A stretch of 64,000 bases of DNA from Calothrix sp. PCC 7103 (lineage in GTDB: Bacteria; Cyanobacteriota; Cyanobacteriia; Cyanobacteriales; Nostocaceae), in the NCBI RefSeq assembly GCF_000331305.1, contig NZ_KB217478.1, forward strand, positions 5,243,595 through 5,307,594, given 5' to 3'. Each line of letters opens with the position of its first letter. The stretch's first letter is position 1. This document shows positions 6,912 through 15,088 of this stretch, piece by piece. The notes beneath the pieces are model-generated. The model made no database searches, was not told where the DNA came from, and worked only from the letters and a program-made list of their open reading frames with translations. The translations under genes and the position numbers were made by a program.

Positions 6912-7361
6912 GTCAAGTTGTATTGCTAGACTCCGGGCCTTTAGGAATGGTGACAAATCCAAAAGCATCTTCCATAGAAGTTCAGGAATGTAAATTGTGG
7001 TTCAATACTTTGCCACAGAGAAATTATACAGTTATGCTCCCTGAAATTACTGACTATGAAGTTAGACGTGAATTATTACGTGTTGGTAAAATAAAAAGTA
7101 TTAGGCGCCGTTTTGCGACTGAAGTTACAAATTCCATACCTTCCACTAACAACGGAAACAATGCTTTTAGCCGCTCAGTTATGGGCAGAAGCAAGACTTA
7201 GAGGAAGACCAACAGCAGAACCTTCGGCATTAGATGGTGATGTAATTTTAGCCGCACAAGCAATATTACTAGAAAATGAAGGGTATAAAGTGGTAATTGC
7301 AACAACTAACGTAGGTCATTTATCACAGTTCATAGATGCTCAGGAATGGCGGGCTATTTAA
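6908..7361 (+). pseudogene. PIN-domain (VapC-type) toxin, frameshifted
   Basis: The first frame gives MSQVVLLDSGPLGMVTNP (catalytic-type Asp in LLDSGPLG) up to VGKIKSIRR. Then the PIN sequence continues in another frame as LKLQIPYLPLTTETMLLAAQLWAEARLRGRPTAEPSALDGDVILAAQA, with the acidic residues of the PIN site (LDGDVILAAQ). The break is at about 7104-7115, at a GGCGCC. A shorter ancestral AGGCGTTTGCGA would restore one frame, which means about 4 extra bases now. The intact enzyme would be an RNase. As written it is inactive unless ribosomes shift frame. Confidence 0.8.
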
Positions 7362-7374
7362 TAAATATCCCTCT

Positions 7375-7402
7375 GTAGAGACGCGATAAATCGCGTCTCT
7401 AC
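7375..7402. repeat. 28-base palindromic repeat, copy 1
   Basis: Starts GTAGAGACGCGAT and ends ATCGCGTCTCTAC, a perfect 13-base inverted repeat around AA. A close relative is at 20184-20211. It sits between two convergent genes and may act as a bidirectional terminator, although no T-run follows it. Confidence 0.7.
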
Positions 7403-7462
7403 GTGTCTCTGTGGTTAAAAATATATATCCTGTTTTATGACTGCACAGGCTAGAAGCCTGTG

Positions 7463-8008
7463 CTACAAGACAATATTTTTTAAAGCTGGGCATTTTTCTA
7501 AAAAGCTGGCGCCTTTATTTGTTGCATCAGGGTTATTTATGTGTGTAGGTGTTGGACGAATTACACCATTGAACAAATCATCTAGCCCATAAGGTGTAAA
7601 AAATTCCCATTCTCCTTGAATATTTACTCGTACTCCTACTGCTGTGGCTGTGTGTAACCAGTTACTAATTCCATCTTCTGTACTAGTAAAAGTCTGGCGC
7701 CCATTACGCCACCTTCCAAAGCTAACTTGGTTTTTGACATCAAATATATAGTTAGGAAATTGGTTGGTTAAAGTTTCTTTGGCGCCAAGTTCCTGCGAAC
7801 GGTCTCCTTGAGCATTAAAAAAAGCAATATCAAAGTCTTTAATAACTAATTTACAATCATTTCCAAATATATGGCACCATACTGTATTACGAACGGCGCC
7901 ACCTGCTAACCACCAGTTAGGAAGTTGAAGTTCTGCGATAGCTGGCAATACTTCACCAACAGGAGAATTTAGAAGTATTTCTTTTAGCTGTACTTGGTTT
8001 GATGTCAT
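7463..8008 (-). CDS. Nucleotidyltransferase-like protein (DUF925 type)
   Basis: This 181-residue protein has a nucleotidyltransferase (pol-beta fold) head: LPNWWLAGGAVRNTVW, the G-G-x-x-R-N/D loop, followed by VIKDFDIAFFN with the D-x-D metal pair. Similar small proteins are annotated as nucleotidyltransferase family; the substrate is unknown. Its ATG overlaps the stop codon of the TauE gene (ATGA), so it is the third gene of a coupled operon. Its 3' end has a decayed relative at 4481. It contains five GGCGCC sites in under 550 bases, the densest cluster seen here. Confidence 0.75.
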   Translation of the reverse strand: MTSNQVQLKEILLNSPVGEVLPAIAELQLPNWWLAGGAVRNTVWCHIFGNDCKLVIKDFDIAFFNAQGDRSQELGAKETLTNQFPNYIFDVKNQVSFGRWRNGRQTFTSTEDGISNWLHTATAVGVRVNIQGEWEFFTPYGLDDLFNGVIRPTPTHINNPDATNKGASFLEKCPALKNIVL

Positions 8009-8751
8009 TTTGCTGGAAATAAAAAGAAGTAGCTAGTTATGGAAACTCCAATACACGTAATAAAATTACGTACCCACGTTGAACTGACCTTACGGGCGAA
8101 GAAAGCACTGCTATATCCACCAATTAAAGCACCAACTGCCATGAAAATCGCACTTGACCAGACAATGATGCCTGCTTTCATAAAGTAAAGCAAAGCGCAA
8201 GCGTTTAAAGTTGTTGCTAACCAGCTTTTTACAGCATTCATTGTGTGAATACTTTTAATACCCATAATTTCTAAAATAGCTAGTATAACAATACCACCAC
8301 CGCCACCAAAAAAACCTCCATATATAGCAATCAGGAATTGAAAGATAATTACTAACCACATTGGTAATTTAAAAAGATTTTGTAACCAGCTATTAATTCG
8401 CTTACCAAATGCGAATAATAATGTGGCAGTTAGCATCAAATATGGAATTAAACCAGCAAAGCTTTTAGAAGGAGTATTTAACAGTATATATGAACCAATA
8501 ATTCCTCCTAAAACGCTTGCTACAGTCAGTGTGAAAAATTCCCATCGACGAATTGACATATCTTGACGGTAAGCAAATGTAGAAGCGGCAGTTCCTACCC
8601 ACATTGCTGCTGTATTAGTTGCGTTTGCTGGTATTGGTGGAACTCCCACAAACATTAATGCTGGAAATGCAATTAACCCTCCTCCACCTGCAACACCATT
8701 CATGGCGCCTGCTATTACAGCTACGATAAATAAGAATAAATTAGATAGCAT
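8005..8751 (-). CDS. TauE/SafE-family permease
   Basis: This 248-residue membrane protein has about eight hydrophobic segments and the family's two signature loops: GAMNGVAGGGGLIAFPAL near the N-terminus and YGGFFGGGGGIVILAIL in the middle. TauE/SafE proteins export sulfite, organosulfonates or other small anions. It is coupled at both ends to its neighbours (TAATG with the methyltransferase upstream, ATGA with the nucleotidyltransferase downstream). A LysR gene diverges from the operon and is the likely regulator. The substrate cannot be read from the sequence. Confidence 0.9.
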   Translation of the reverse strand: MLSNLFLFIVAVIAGAMNGVAGGGGLIAFPALMFVGVPPIPANATNTAAMWVGTAASTFAYRQDMSIRRWEFFTLTVASVLGGIIGSYILLNTPSKSFAGLIPYLMLTATLLFAFGKRINSWLQNLFKLPMWLVIIFQFLIAIYGGFFGGGGGIVILAILEIMGIKSIHTMNAVKSWLATTLNACALLYFMKAGIIVWSSAIFMAVGALIGGYSSAFFARKVSSTWVRNFITCIGVSITSYFFLFPAK

Positions 8752-9491
8752 TAACTTTCCCTCATAGCAGTAATTCGTAGGCGCCTATAATCAGCCGTCC
8801 AAATTCCGTTTTTATATAAGATAGGTTTGAGTTGTTCTTCTACTGTTTTGATTACTTCTTGCTGTGTGGAGTTAGCAAAAAATCTACTTGCGAACATCAT
8901 CAACCAATTTCGTAAACCTGCTTCTCCATCGGGTAACGGTGTTGGACGGTCGAATAGTACTGCATAGCTAACATCAAAACCGTGTTTTTCTAATAGAGTT
9001 GTATATTCTCCAATGCTAGGAAAGTACCAAGGTGATGATGATTTGTTTTCTAAAGCTTGGGAGAGTGCATCGGTAATCAATTTAACGTTACCTTTTCCAC
9101 CAAATTCTGCAATAAAGCGACCTCCAGGCTTTAATGCGCGGTAAATAGAACTAATTACTCTTTCTGCTTCTGGTATCCAATGCAACGTCGCATTTGAAAA
9201 TACAGCATCAAATTCTGTATCAAATTGAAGTAAACGCGCGTCTGCAACTGCAAATTCTAAATTCGGATAATTTAGCTTTGCTTTTTCCACCATTGCAGCC
9301 GATGCGTCTATTCCTGTTACGATGGCGCCTGTATCAGCTATTTTCGCAGCAAGTTGTCCTGTGCCACAACCAACATCTAAAATTTTCTCTCCTAATTGCG
9401 GGGACAGTAAGTTCAGTAAATCTTCACCATATTGCCAGACGAACGCATGTTTACCCTCGTAAAGGGTTGCGTTCCAAGTATTTTGAACCAT
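8751..9491 (-). CDS. Class I SAM-dependent methyltransferase
   Basis: This 246-residue enzyme has motif I ILDVGCGTGQLAAKIAD at about residue 38, the acidic end of strand 2 in VTGIDAS, and FDAVFSNATLHWIPEAERVISSIYRALKPGGRF (motif II/III). The HWI segment and the length resemble trans-aconitate 2-methyltransferase-like enzymes, but the substrate is uncertain. It is first in a three-gene, overlapping operon with a TauE permease and a nucleotidyltransferase, transcribed away from a LysR gene. Confidence 0.88.
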   Translation of the reverse strand: MVQNTWNATLYEGKHAFVWQYGEDLLNLLSPQLGEKILDVGCGTGQLAAKIADTGAIVTGIDASAAMVEKAKLNYPNLEFAVADARLLQFDTEFDAVFSNATLHWIPEAERVISSIYRALKPGGRFIAEFGGKGNVKLITDALSQALENKSSSPWYFPSIGEYTTLLEKHGFDVSYAVLFDRPTPLPDGEAGLRNWLMMFASRFFANSTQQEVIKTVEEQLKPILYKNGIWTADYRRLRITAMRES

Positions 9492-9625
9492 AAATTTAAT
9501 TCCTATATTTCTATGTGGCGTCGTAGACGCTGCTTGTATCTACAAGAGTAGGTAATATATAAATTAATGTCCAATATATTTTTAGCAGCCTATTAATATA
9601 TATAAAGTATTAATCAGTGTTTTGA

Positions 9626-10510
9626 ATGGAATTGCGACATTTACGTTACTTTGTGACCCTGGCAGAAGAATTACACTTTGGACGCGCGGCAGAACGGTTA
9701 CATATAGCTCAACCACCTCTAAGTCAGCAAATTCGGTCTCTTGAAGATGAGCTTGGTTTCCAGTTATTCCATCGTACTAAACGGGTAGTACAGTTAACTG
9801 AAGCTGGAGAAGCGTTTTTATTAGAAGTTCAGAAAATATTTAAGCACCTCGAACAAGCTGTACAAACAGGACGCCAAACTAGTCGTGGTGAAGCAGGACA
9901 ATTAGTAATTGGGTTTGTAAGTTCGACTGCATATAATGTGTTACCAGAGATTTTGCGTAAATTCCGTGCTGAAGTTCCAGGAGTCAAGTTAGAACTGCAT
10001 GAACTTACAACTGACGAACAATGGCGCCACTTACGCGAAGGTAAAATAGATATTGGTTTTGTGCGTCCTCCGATTGAAGAACCTTTATTTGCTACGGAAA
10101 CAGTATATAAAGAGCCTTTAATCGTAGCGTTACCAGAAGGACATCGATTAGCCAAAGAAACAAGTATCTCGATAAAATCACTCAGCAACGATGATTTTAT
10201 ATTATTTCCTCGAACATTTTCCCCTGGTCTTCACGATGCAATGATTAGTTTATGCCAACAAGCAGGTTTTTACCCAAAGGTCACGCAAGAAGCTATTCAA
10301 ATGCAAACAATCGTCAGCTTAGTTGCTGCACAAATGGGTGTAGCAATAGTACCTTCATCACTTCAGCACCTACAACGTACTGGTGTTGTTTATATACCTA
10401 TTGAAGAGTTTGTTACTGAAGTTTATATTAATATTATTTGGCGCCGGAATGATATATCTTCTACAGTGAAAAAGTTTTTGGAGATAGTTACAACTATTAA
10501 TTATTCTTAA
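9626..10510 (+). CDS. LysR-family transcriptional regulator
   Basis: This 294-residue protein opens with the LysR helix-turn-helix: MELRHLRYFVTLAEELHFGRAAERLHIAQPPLSQQIRSLEDELG. A periplasmic-binding-protein-like effector domain follows from about residue 92 (LVIGFVSSTAYNVLPEILRKF). It diverges from the methyltransferase/TauE operon, the classic arrangement for control of the neighbour and itself. The 134-base shared upstream gap contains an AT-rich stretch (9550-9585) with T-N11-A-like spacings, but I cannot name one box with confidence. A weak hairpin with C- and G-runs follows at about 10594-10621. Confidence 0.92.
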   Translation: MELRHLRYFVTLAEELHFGRAAERLHIAQPPLSQQIRSLEDELGFQLFHRTKRVVQLTEAGEAFLLEVQKIFKHLEQAVQTGRQTSRGEAGQLVIGFVSSTAYNVLPEILRKFRAEVPGVKLELHELTTDEQWRHLREGKIDIGFVRPPIEEPLFATETVYKEPLIVALPEGHRLAKETSISIKSLSNDDFILFPRTFSPGLHDAMISLCQQAGFYPKVTQEAIQMQTIVSLVAAQMGVAIVPSSLQHLQRTGVVYIPIEEFVTEVYINIIWRRNDISSTVKKFLEIVTTINYS

Positions 10511-10622
10511 ATTAAAGATAATTAACATATGGTTAAATGATTCTCTAATGTAGAGTTGTATACATTTGTTTTTTACAATTTTAATCATTCTTAGCCCCCC
10601 GAATTCACGGGAGGTTGGGGGA

Positions 10623-10958
10623 TCAATCCTCATCAAGTGCGGGAAAATATTCCTCAAACTTCCACAACTCATCTTTATTCGCAACAAACCAAACGCGCGC
10701 TTCTGGTTTTAGCTTACTCCAAACAATGGACGGCGCCACATCTGGTAAAGCATATCGGTATTCATAACCAAGTACTTTCAAATTCTCTAATACATCATTT
10801 GGCACACCGAGTCCTTCCCAGTCAACCTCTATATCAATACCCGACATACAGCTTGCAGGATTATACATTAATTGTGCCGTGCGTACTAAATCAGCAAAAT
10901 GTACAGGTTTAATGCCTAGAAGCTGAAGTTCAAGTAATTCCTTATCCATTTGAGACAT
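10623..10958 (-). CDS. Conserved hypothetical protein
   Basis: Not recognised. The ATG at 10956-10958 (MSQMDKELLELQLLGIKPVHFADLVRTAQLMYNP) is preferred over an upstream non-ATG opening. The 111-residue protein has an N-terminal helical part and an acidic, aromatic-rich end (WKFEEYFPALDED). No membrane segment or known motif is seen. The reading frame is clean, with neighbour-like codon use and a GGCGCC site. It stands alone between a LysR gene and a large hairpin repeat. Confidence 0.6.
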   Translation of the reverse strand: MSQMDKELLELQLLGIKPVHFADLVRTAQLMYNPASCMSGIDIEVDWEGLGVPNDVLENLKVLGYEYRYALPDVAPSIVWSKLKPEARVWFVANKDELWKFEEYFPALDED

Positions 10959-11011
10959 AGTGAAAGTAAAATAAGTAAATGTTCTCAATTGGATTTACGA
11001 ACAGAGATTTT

Positions 11012-11123
11012 GGCAACGGATGATGAACGGATGTAACGGATAGGCAATTTTAGATAACTAGATAAATAACTAGATTTTGTTTGTAATAATAACTCATCCG
11101 TTACATCCGTTACATCCGTTGCC
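11012..11123. repeat. Large hairpin element built of CCGTTACAT units, copy 1
   Basis: The left arm (11012-11042) and right arm (11095-11123) are reverse complements over about 28 bases with a two-base bulge, separated by about 52 AT-rich bases. Each arm is itself a 9-base tandem repeat (ATCCGTTAC). A degenerate relative lies at 32368-32463. It sits between two genes transcribed in the same direction and could form a stable RNA stem or be a small non-autonomous element. Confidence 0.7.
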
Positions 11124-11125
11124 AG

Positions 11126-12607
11126 TTAGCCCTTTTGTATCGAAGCGAATAGTTGTTGCCAATCTATATAATCAGCTTTATCCTCGGTTGCTTTAACCTC
11201 GAATGTCACATTACAAGCTTTATCATATTGAAGTGCTTGCACACAAACCTCGGCAACGTCATCACGACTAATTTTTCCTCTAATATTATCACCTTGCTCA
11301 AATACTAATTGTTTCCCACCGACTTCTTCTGTCAACGCACAAGGACGGATAATTGTATAATTGACACCGCTTGCTCTAACACTATCTTCACCTTTTAATT
11401 TCCAAGTAAGAATACCTCCTAATTGGTCATTTAATCTTACTGCTGGTGGTTCTTCTTCTAAATTTATACCTGGTCTTCCCGGACGTGTGACTCCTGCGGA
11501 ACTTACTAATACAAACCCTGGTAAAGGACTTCCACCATAAGCTTTTATTGTTTCAACTTCTAGAGAAAAACTACCTGCTGAAAAATGAGGATTTAAATCA
11601 CCGTCGTATTCAAATTTACTCAACATTAATTGAAACGAACGAATTTGAGCAATATTAACAGGAGGACGGTCTCTTACTACTTTGGCACGAAATACAGGGG
11701 TTAATTCCGCAAAGGGTACACGAACATTTATCCAGGCGCCATCTACAGTATCAAAAGAGTACGCATAACCAACACCATCCCAAGCAGAGTCACTACGCAA
11801 AAATATTTTATATCGCTTACCGTCTCCTTTGACTCGCAGTTCTACACCCTCATAACCTGATAAATTTATAGCTGGGTCAAAGTTCTTAGTACGTACAGAA
11901 GCGAAACCACCAGAATTGTCTGTAGATACATTTCCTGTAAATAAAGCTGTTTCGCCAGTAAATATAATATTACTTTGGCTCACTCCACCCATGACCACAT
12001 CATCTAAGGCGCCCCAAACGTTTTTAAGATTGTCAGAAGGTTGGGTAAAATCAAATATAGTTTTGACATCAGCCTTTGCTAGGTATTTTGCTGCTGCCTC
12101 AACTAAATTTTTCACACCTTTGTATTCGACGTTTTCAGGTGTATCGCCAACTATTTCTGGCATATAAAATTTAATGCCTTGATTATACTTGGCACGGTCG
12201 GCTGTATCTCCTTCTTTTGGTTGCACACGTACAGCAGTACAACAAATAACACCTTGAATATTCGCCATTACTAACGGTGTTAAAGTATCAGGGTTGGTAA
12301 TATCTCCTACAACCATCTCAACTTCATTACCGAGAATCAACCTTGCTTTTTCAATATCGCGCACTAAACAACGCACACGATAGCCAAGTTGATTCAATCG
12401 TCGCACAACTCGCTTACCAACACCACCCGTGGCGCCTGCTACTAGTATTACACCCACCTGTTTTGCTCCATTCAGCTGACTTTGACTATCTTGGGAACTA
12501 CCTTGAAATAGATTTTGTACCCAGTTGAGTAAAGGGAAAACTTCAAAATAGCTAAGAGTCTTAATAAATCTGCTTAAATCCCACGGCTGCCGATTTTTGT
12601 CGCTCAT
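11126..12607 (-). CDS. HCF173-like NAD(P)-binding protein with inserted CIA30 domain
   Basis: This 493-residue protein has an atypical SDR fold split by another domain. The Rossmann motif VILVAGATGGVGKRVVRRL lies at about residues 54-72. After about residue 185 a CIA30-like domain begins (IFDFTQPSDNLKNVWGALDDVVMGGVSQS, then FRSFQLMLSKFEYDGDLNPHF). The SDR part resumes with VLVSSAGVTRPGRPG and NYTIIRPCALTEE. The same layout occurs in plant HCF173, needed for psbA translation, and in cyanobacterial homologues. A role in photosystem biogenesis is inferred from that relationship. The active-site YxxxK is not evident. Confidence 0.85.
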   Translation of the reverse strand: MSDKNRQPWDLSRFIKTLSYFEVFPLLNWVQNLFQGSSQDSQSQLNGAKQVGVILVAGATGGVGKRVVRRLNQLGYRVRCLVRDIEKARLILGNEVEMVVGDITNPDTLTPLVMANIQGVICCTAVRVQPKEGDTADRAKYNQGIKFYMPEIVGDTPENVEYKGVKNLVEAAAKYLAKADVKTIFDFTQPSDNLKNVWGALDDVVMGGVSQSNIIFTGETALFTGNVSTDNSGGFASVRTKNFDPAINLSGYEGVELRVKGDGKRYKIFLRSDSAWDGVGYAYSFDTVDGAWINVRVPFAELTPVFRAKVVRDRPPVNIAQIRSFQLMLSKFEYDGDLNPHFSAGSFSLEVETIKAYGGSPLPGFVLVSSAGVTRPGRPGINLEEEPPAVRLNDQLGGILTWKLKGEDSVRASGVNYTIIRPCALTEEVGGKQLVFEQGDNIRGKISRDDVAEVCVQALQYDKACNVTFEVKATEDKADYIDWQQLFASIQKG

Positions 12608-12651
12608 AATCTTAGAAGTTACAATTAACTAAAGCCTATTAATTCAATTTT

Positions 12652-12948
12652 ATGCGCGCCCGTATCGAAGAGGATTTATTATTTTTGCATCACGAAGATT
12701 TACCCGAATACAAAAAAGCTGGTTCGGTAGTCCGTAACAGCTATTTCTGGGCGCTAAAATCTATAGCTGGTAAAGCTTCACGCTATGGAGACTGGGAATA
12801 TGAACAAGAAGTTTGGTTCGCGTTAGGACGAATGTTGATGTCGTTCACTGAGTCAGGGTATCTAGGACATCGCGAAACTATATTAGAATTTCCTGTTTCA
12901 CAGGGAGAAATTCCCGACCCGTTCCGTTTGGTCGCAACGTGGGAGTAG
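12652..12948 (+). CDS. Conserved hypothetical protein (98 aa)
   Basis: Not recognised. The ATG opens 44 bases from the divergent HCF173-like gene. The protein is soluble and rich in aromatic and charged residues (HHEDLPEYKKAGSVVRNSYFWALKSIAGKASRYGDWEYEQEVWFALGRM). No motif or membrane segment is visible. The shared short upstream region suggests divergent promoters with the HCF173-like gene. Confidence 0.6.
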   Translation: MRARIEEDLLFLHHEDLPEYKKAGSVVRNSYFWALKSIAGKASRYGDWEYEQEVWFALGRMLMSFTESGYLGHRETILEFPVSQGEIPDPFRLVATWE

Positions 12949-13174
12949 AAGTTCCTACGCATAAATGGAAAAATGACCCGTACTGTTAATGCGGCACCCT
13001 ATGTAAAAATTACCCAAAAAGGTATAGATTTCTTAAGTAAGAAACAATATAATTTAGTATAAAAAAATACAAGTGTCTTAATAAAAACTTTTGGCACAAA
13101 TTCGGTGCAGTTTGACAACTTTCTGCTATACCTGATATTTGGAAGCCCAACTCAAAATAAATTTCACATATCTA

Positions 13175-14566
13175 ATGGTAAACAGCACAAGTTATCGACC
13201 GCCTATAGATAAACTCTTAACTCTTGGTTCGCAGCACTTGAATGATGTTGCAGAACTCGGTATTGGTTCTGAGCATATTCCTGATTTAATTCAAATGGCG
13301 GTTGATGACGAGTTGCTAGGCGCCGATAATGAAAAAGAGGCAATGGCACCTATTCATGCTTGGCGTATATTAGGGCAACTGCAAGCAACTAACGCAATAA
13401 TTCCATTAATACAGTTGTTTAAGCTAGTAGATAATGATTTAGTCAACGAAGAGCTACCAAAAGTTTACGGTAAAATCGGTACTGGGGCAATTCCAGCACT
13501 TGCAGAATATTTAGCTCAAAACCAAAATCAGCTTTTAGCGCGCGTTACTGCCATAAACAGCTTAGAAGAAATTGCTAATCAACACCCCGATGCGAGTAAT
13601 CAAGTTAAAAGCATACTAACTCAAAGTTTACAATCGTGTAATCAAAATGAAGCCGAACTAAATGGATTTATTATAAGTACACTTATTAACTTACAGACGC
13701 AAGAAGCGGCGCCTATAATAAAATACGCATTTAACACAAACAAAGTCGCTGAAGACATTGTAGGGAACTGGGACGAAGTACGAGAAAGTTTAGGTATAAG
13801 TTCAGACGAAGAAGTTCAGGAATTTCAACCTCAAGCATTAGAACAATTAACAAATACCGATACTAATATCGAAACTGAAACATCAACACTAGATGTAGAA
13901 GAAGCAAGCGAAGATGAAATTAATGCTTTAATTAATTTAGTAACAGAAGTTACGAAGACAGAAACCCAAACAGAAGATACTGTACTTCCTACATATGGGT
14001 TAGCTTCTGAAGTTACTGAGACAGAAACTGAAATTGAAGAAAATACAGTTCCTACAACTGAGTTAGCTTCCGAACTCGCTAATATCGAAACTGTAACTCA
14101 AGAAAATGTAGTTCTTACAACTGAGTCAGGTTCCGAAGTTAATGAGACAGAAATTCAAACAGAAGATACAGTACTTCCTGCATCTAAGTTAGCTTCCGAA
14201 ACCGAAAATACATCTTTACTATCAAATGAACCAGAAGTACAGCAGCAGATTATCGACACAGAAGAAAACTTAGCTAATACAATAGATAAAGTAGAAGAAG
14301 AGATAGAAGAGGTTGTATCTGAAATTGAAGCTAGTCAAGAAACACAAGTAGCTGTTGAAGCATCGACTAAAACCGATGAATCGCACGAACAAAATAAAGA
14401 TGAACCTATCGAAGCTGTAATTGTAGAATCGGACAAAGAGTCAAACCTATTGGAACAAGAAGATAATAAAGGTTTTGGGCGCGCTGCCACAAGTAAAGAA
14501 AAACCAGAGAAACTACAGAAAGCCAAGCCAAGCAAAAAGAAAAAGCGTAGTTTCAGCGATTTATAA
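13175..14566 (+). CDS. DUF1186/HEAT-like protein with acidic 21-residue repeats
   Basis: Residues 1-200 form paired helices of a DUF1186/HEAT-like scaffold (HAWRILGQLQATNAIIPLIQLF, PALAEYLAQ..). A long Glu/Thr-rich region follows, containing four tandem 21-residue repeats of the form E-V-x-x-T-E-x-x-T-E-D-T-V-L-P-T-x-x-L-A-S (bases 13946-14197). The protein ends in a sharply basic tail (KEKPEKLQKAKPSKKKKRSFSDL). The ATG at 13175 is preferred over a TTG at 13139. This polarity (folded head, acidic rod, basic end) suggests a tether or scaffold; no enzymatic motif is seen. A GNAT gene follows 15 bases later. Confidence 0.7.
   Translation: MVNSTSYRPPIDKLLTLGSQHLNDVAELGIGSEHIPDLIQMAVDDELLGADNEKEAMAPIHAWRILGQLQATNAIIPLIQLFKLVDNDLVNEELPKVYGKIGTGAIPALAEYLAQNQNQLLARVTAINSLEEIANQHPDASNQVKSILTQSLQSCNQNEAELNGFIISTLINLQTQEAAPIIKYAFNTNKVAEDIVGNWDEVRESLGISSDEEVQEFQPQALEQLTNTDTNIETETSTLDVEEASEDEINALINLVTEVTKTETQTEDTVLPTYGLASEVTETETEIEENTVPTTELASELANIETVTQENVVLTTESGSEVNETEIQTEDTVLPASKLASETENTSLLSNEPEVQQQIIDTEENLANTIDKVEEEIEEVVSEIEASQETQVAVEASTKTDESHEQNKDEPIEAVIVESDKESNLLEQEDNKGFGRAATSKEKPEKLQKAKPSKKKKRSFSDL
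13946..14197 (+). repeat. Four in-frame 63-bp tandem repeats
   Basis: Four units of exactly 63 bases encode the 21-residue acidic repeats of the DUF1186 protein. Units 1 and 4 are closest to each other (both contain TEDTVLP and end LAS); unit 3 is the most diverged. The copy number may vary between strains. Confidence 0.75.
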
Positions 14567-14581
14567 TAAAGGAATTAATTT

Positions 14582-15088
14582 ATGAATATTCGTTGCGAAG
14601 CTTCGCCAGATTATCCAAAAATAGCAGAGGTAATTACCAGCGCTTTTGGACAGCCAAACGAAGCTCAACTTGTTGAAGTAATACGCAATTCAGAAAATTA
14701 TATTCCTGAACTTTCCTTAGTTGCAGAAATTGACGGTAACATCGTCGGCCATGTTCTATTTAGCTACATACATGTTGTGAGTAATGAAATTTTATCTGTG
14801 TTAGCATTGGCGCCAGTGGCAGTATTACCACAGTTTCAAAACCAAGGAATTGGAACTGCTTTAATACAATATGGATTAGAAAAAGCGGACGAATTAGGAG
14901 AAGCGTTAGTTATTGTACTTGGTCATCCGTCATTCTATAGTCGTTTTGGCTTTGTTCAATCAACTTATTACGGCATAAAATCACCTTTTGAACTCCAAGC
15001 AGAAGTGTTCATGGTAAAACCATTGAAGAATTATGAAATTAAATATACTGGTGACGTGATTTATCCACAAGTATTTAATAATGTTTAA
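14582..15088 (+). CDS. GNAT N-acetyltransferase (YhbS-like)
   Basis: This 168-residue protein contains the acetyl-CoA site VLPQFQNQGIGTALIQYGLEKA (Q-N-Q-G-I-G-T) and the late VLGHPSFYSRFGFVQS, typical of YhbS-type acetyltransferases. The acceptor is unknown. It is 15 bases downstream of the DUF1186 gene, with ribosome site AAAGGAAT. Its end overlaps the end of the converging amidohydrolase gene by 14 bases. Confidence 0.88.
   Translation: MNIRCEASPDYPKIAEVITSAFGQPNEAQLVEVIRNSENYIPELSLVAEIDGNIVGHVLFSYIHVVSNEILSVLALAPVAVLPQFQNQGIGTALIQYGLEKADELGEALVIVLGHPSFYSRFGFVQSTYYGIKSPFELQAEVFMVKPLKNYEIKYTGDVIYPQVFNNV

Noticed and set aside
10594-10621. C-run/G-run hairpin after the LysR gene as a terminator
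   Set aside because: The pairing is interrupted and no T-run follows; it looks more like a remnant of a dispersed repeat.
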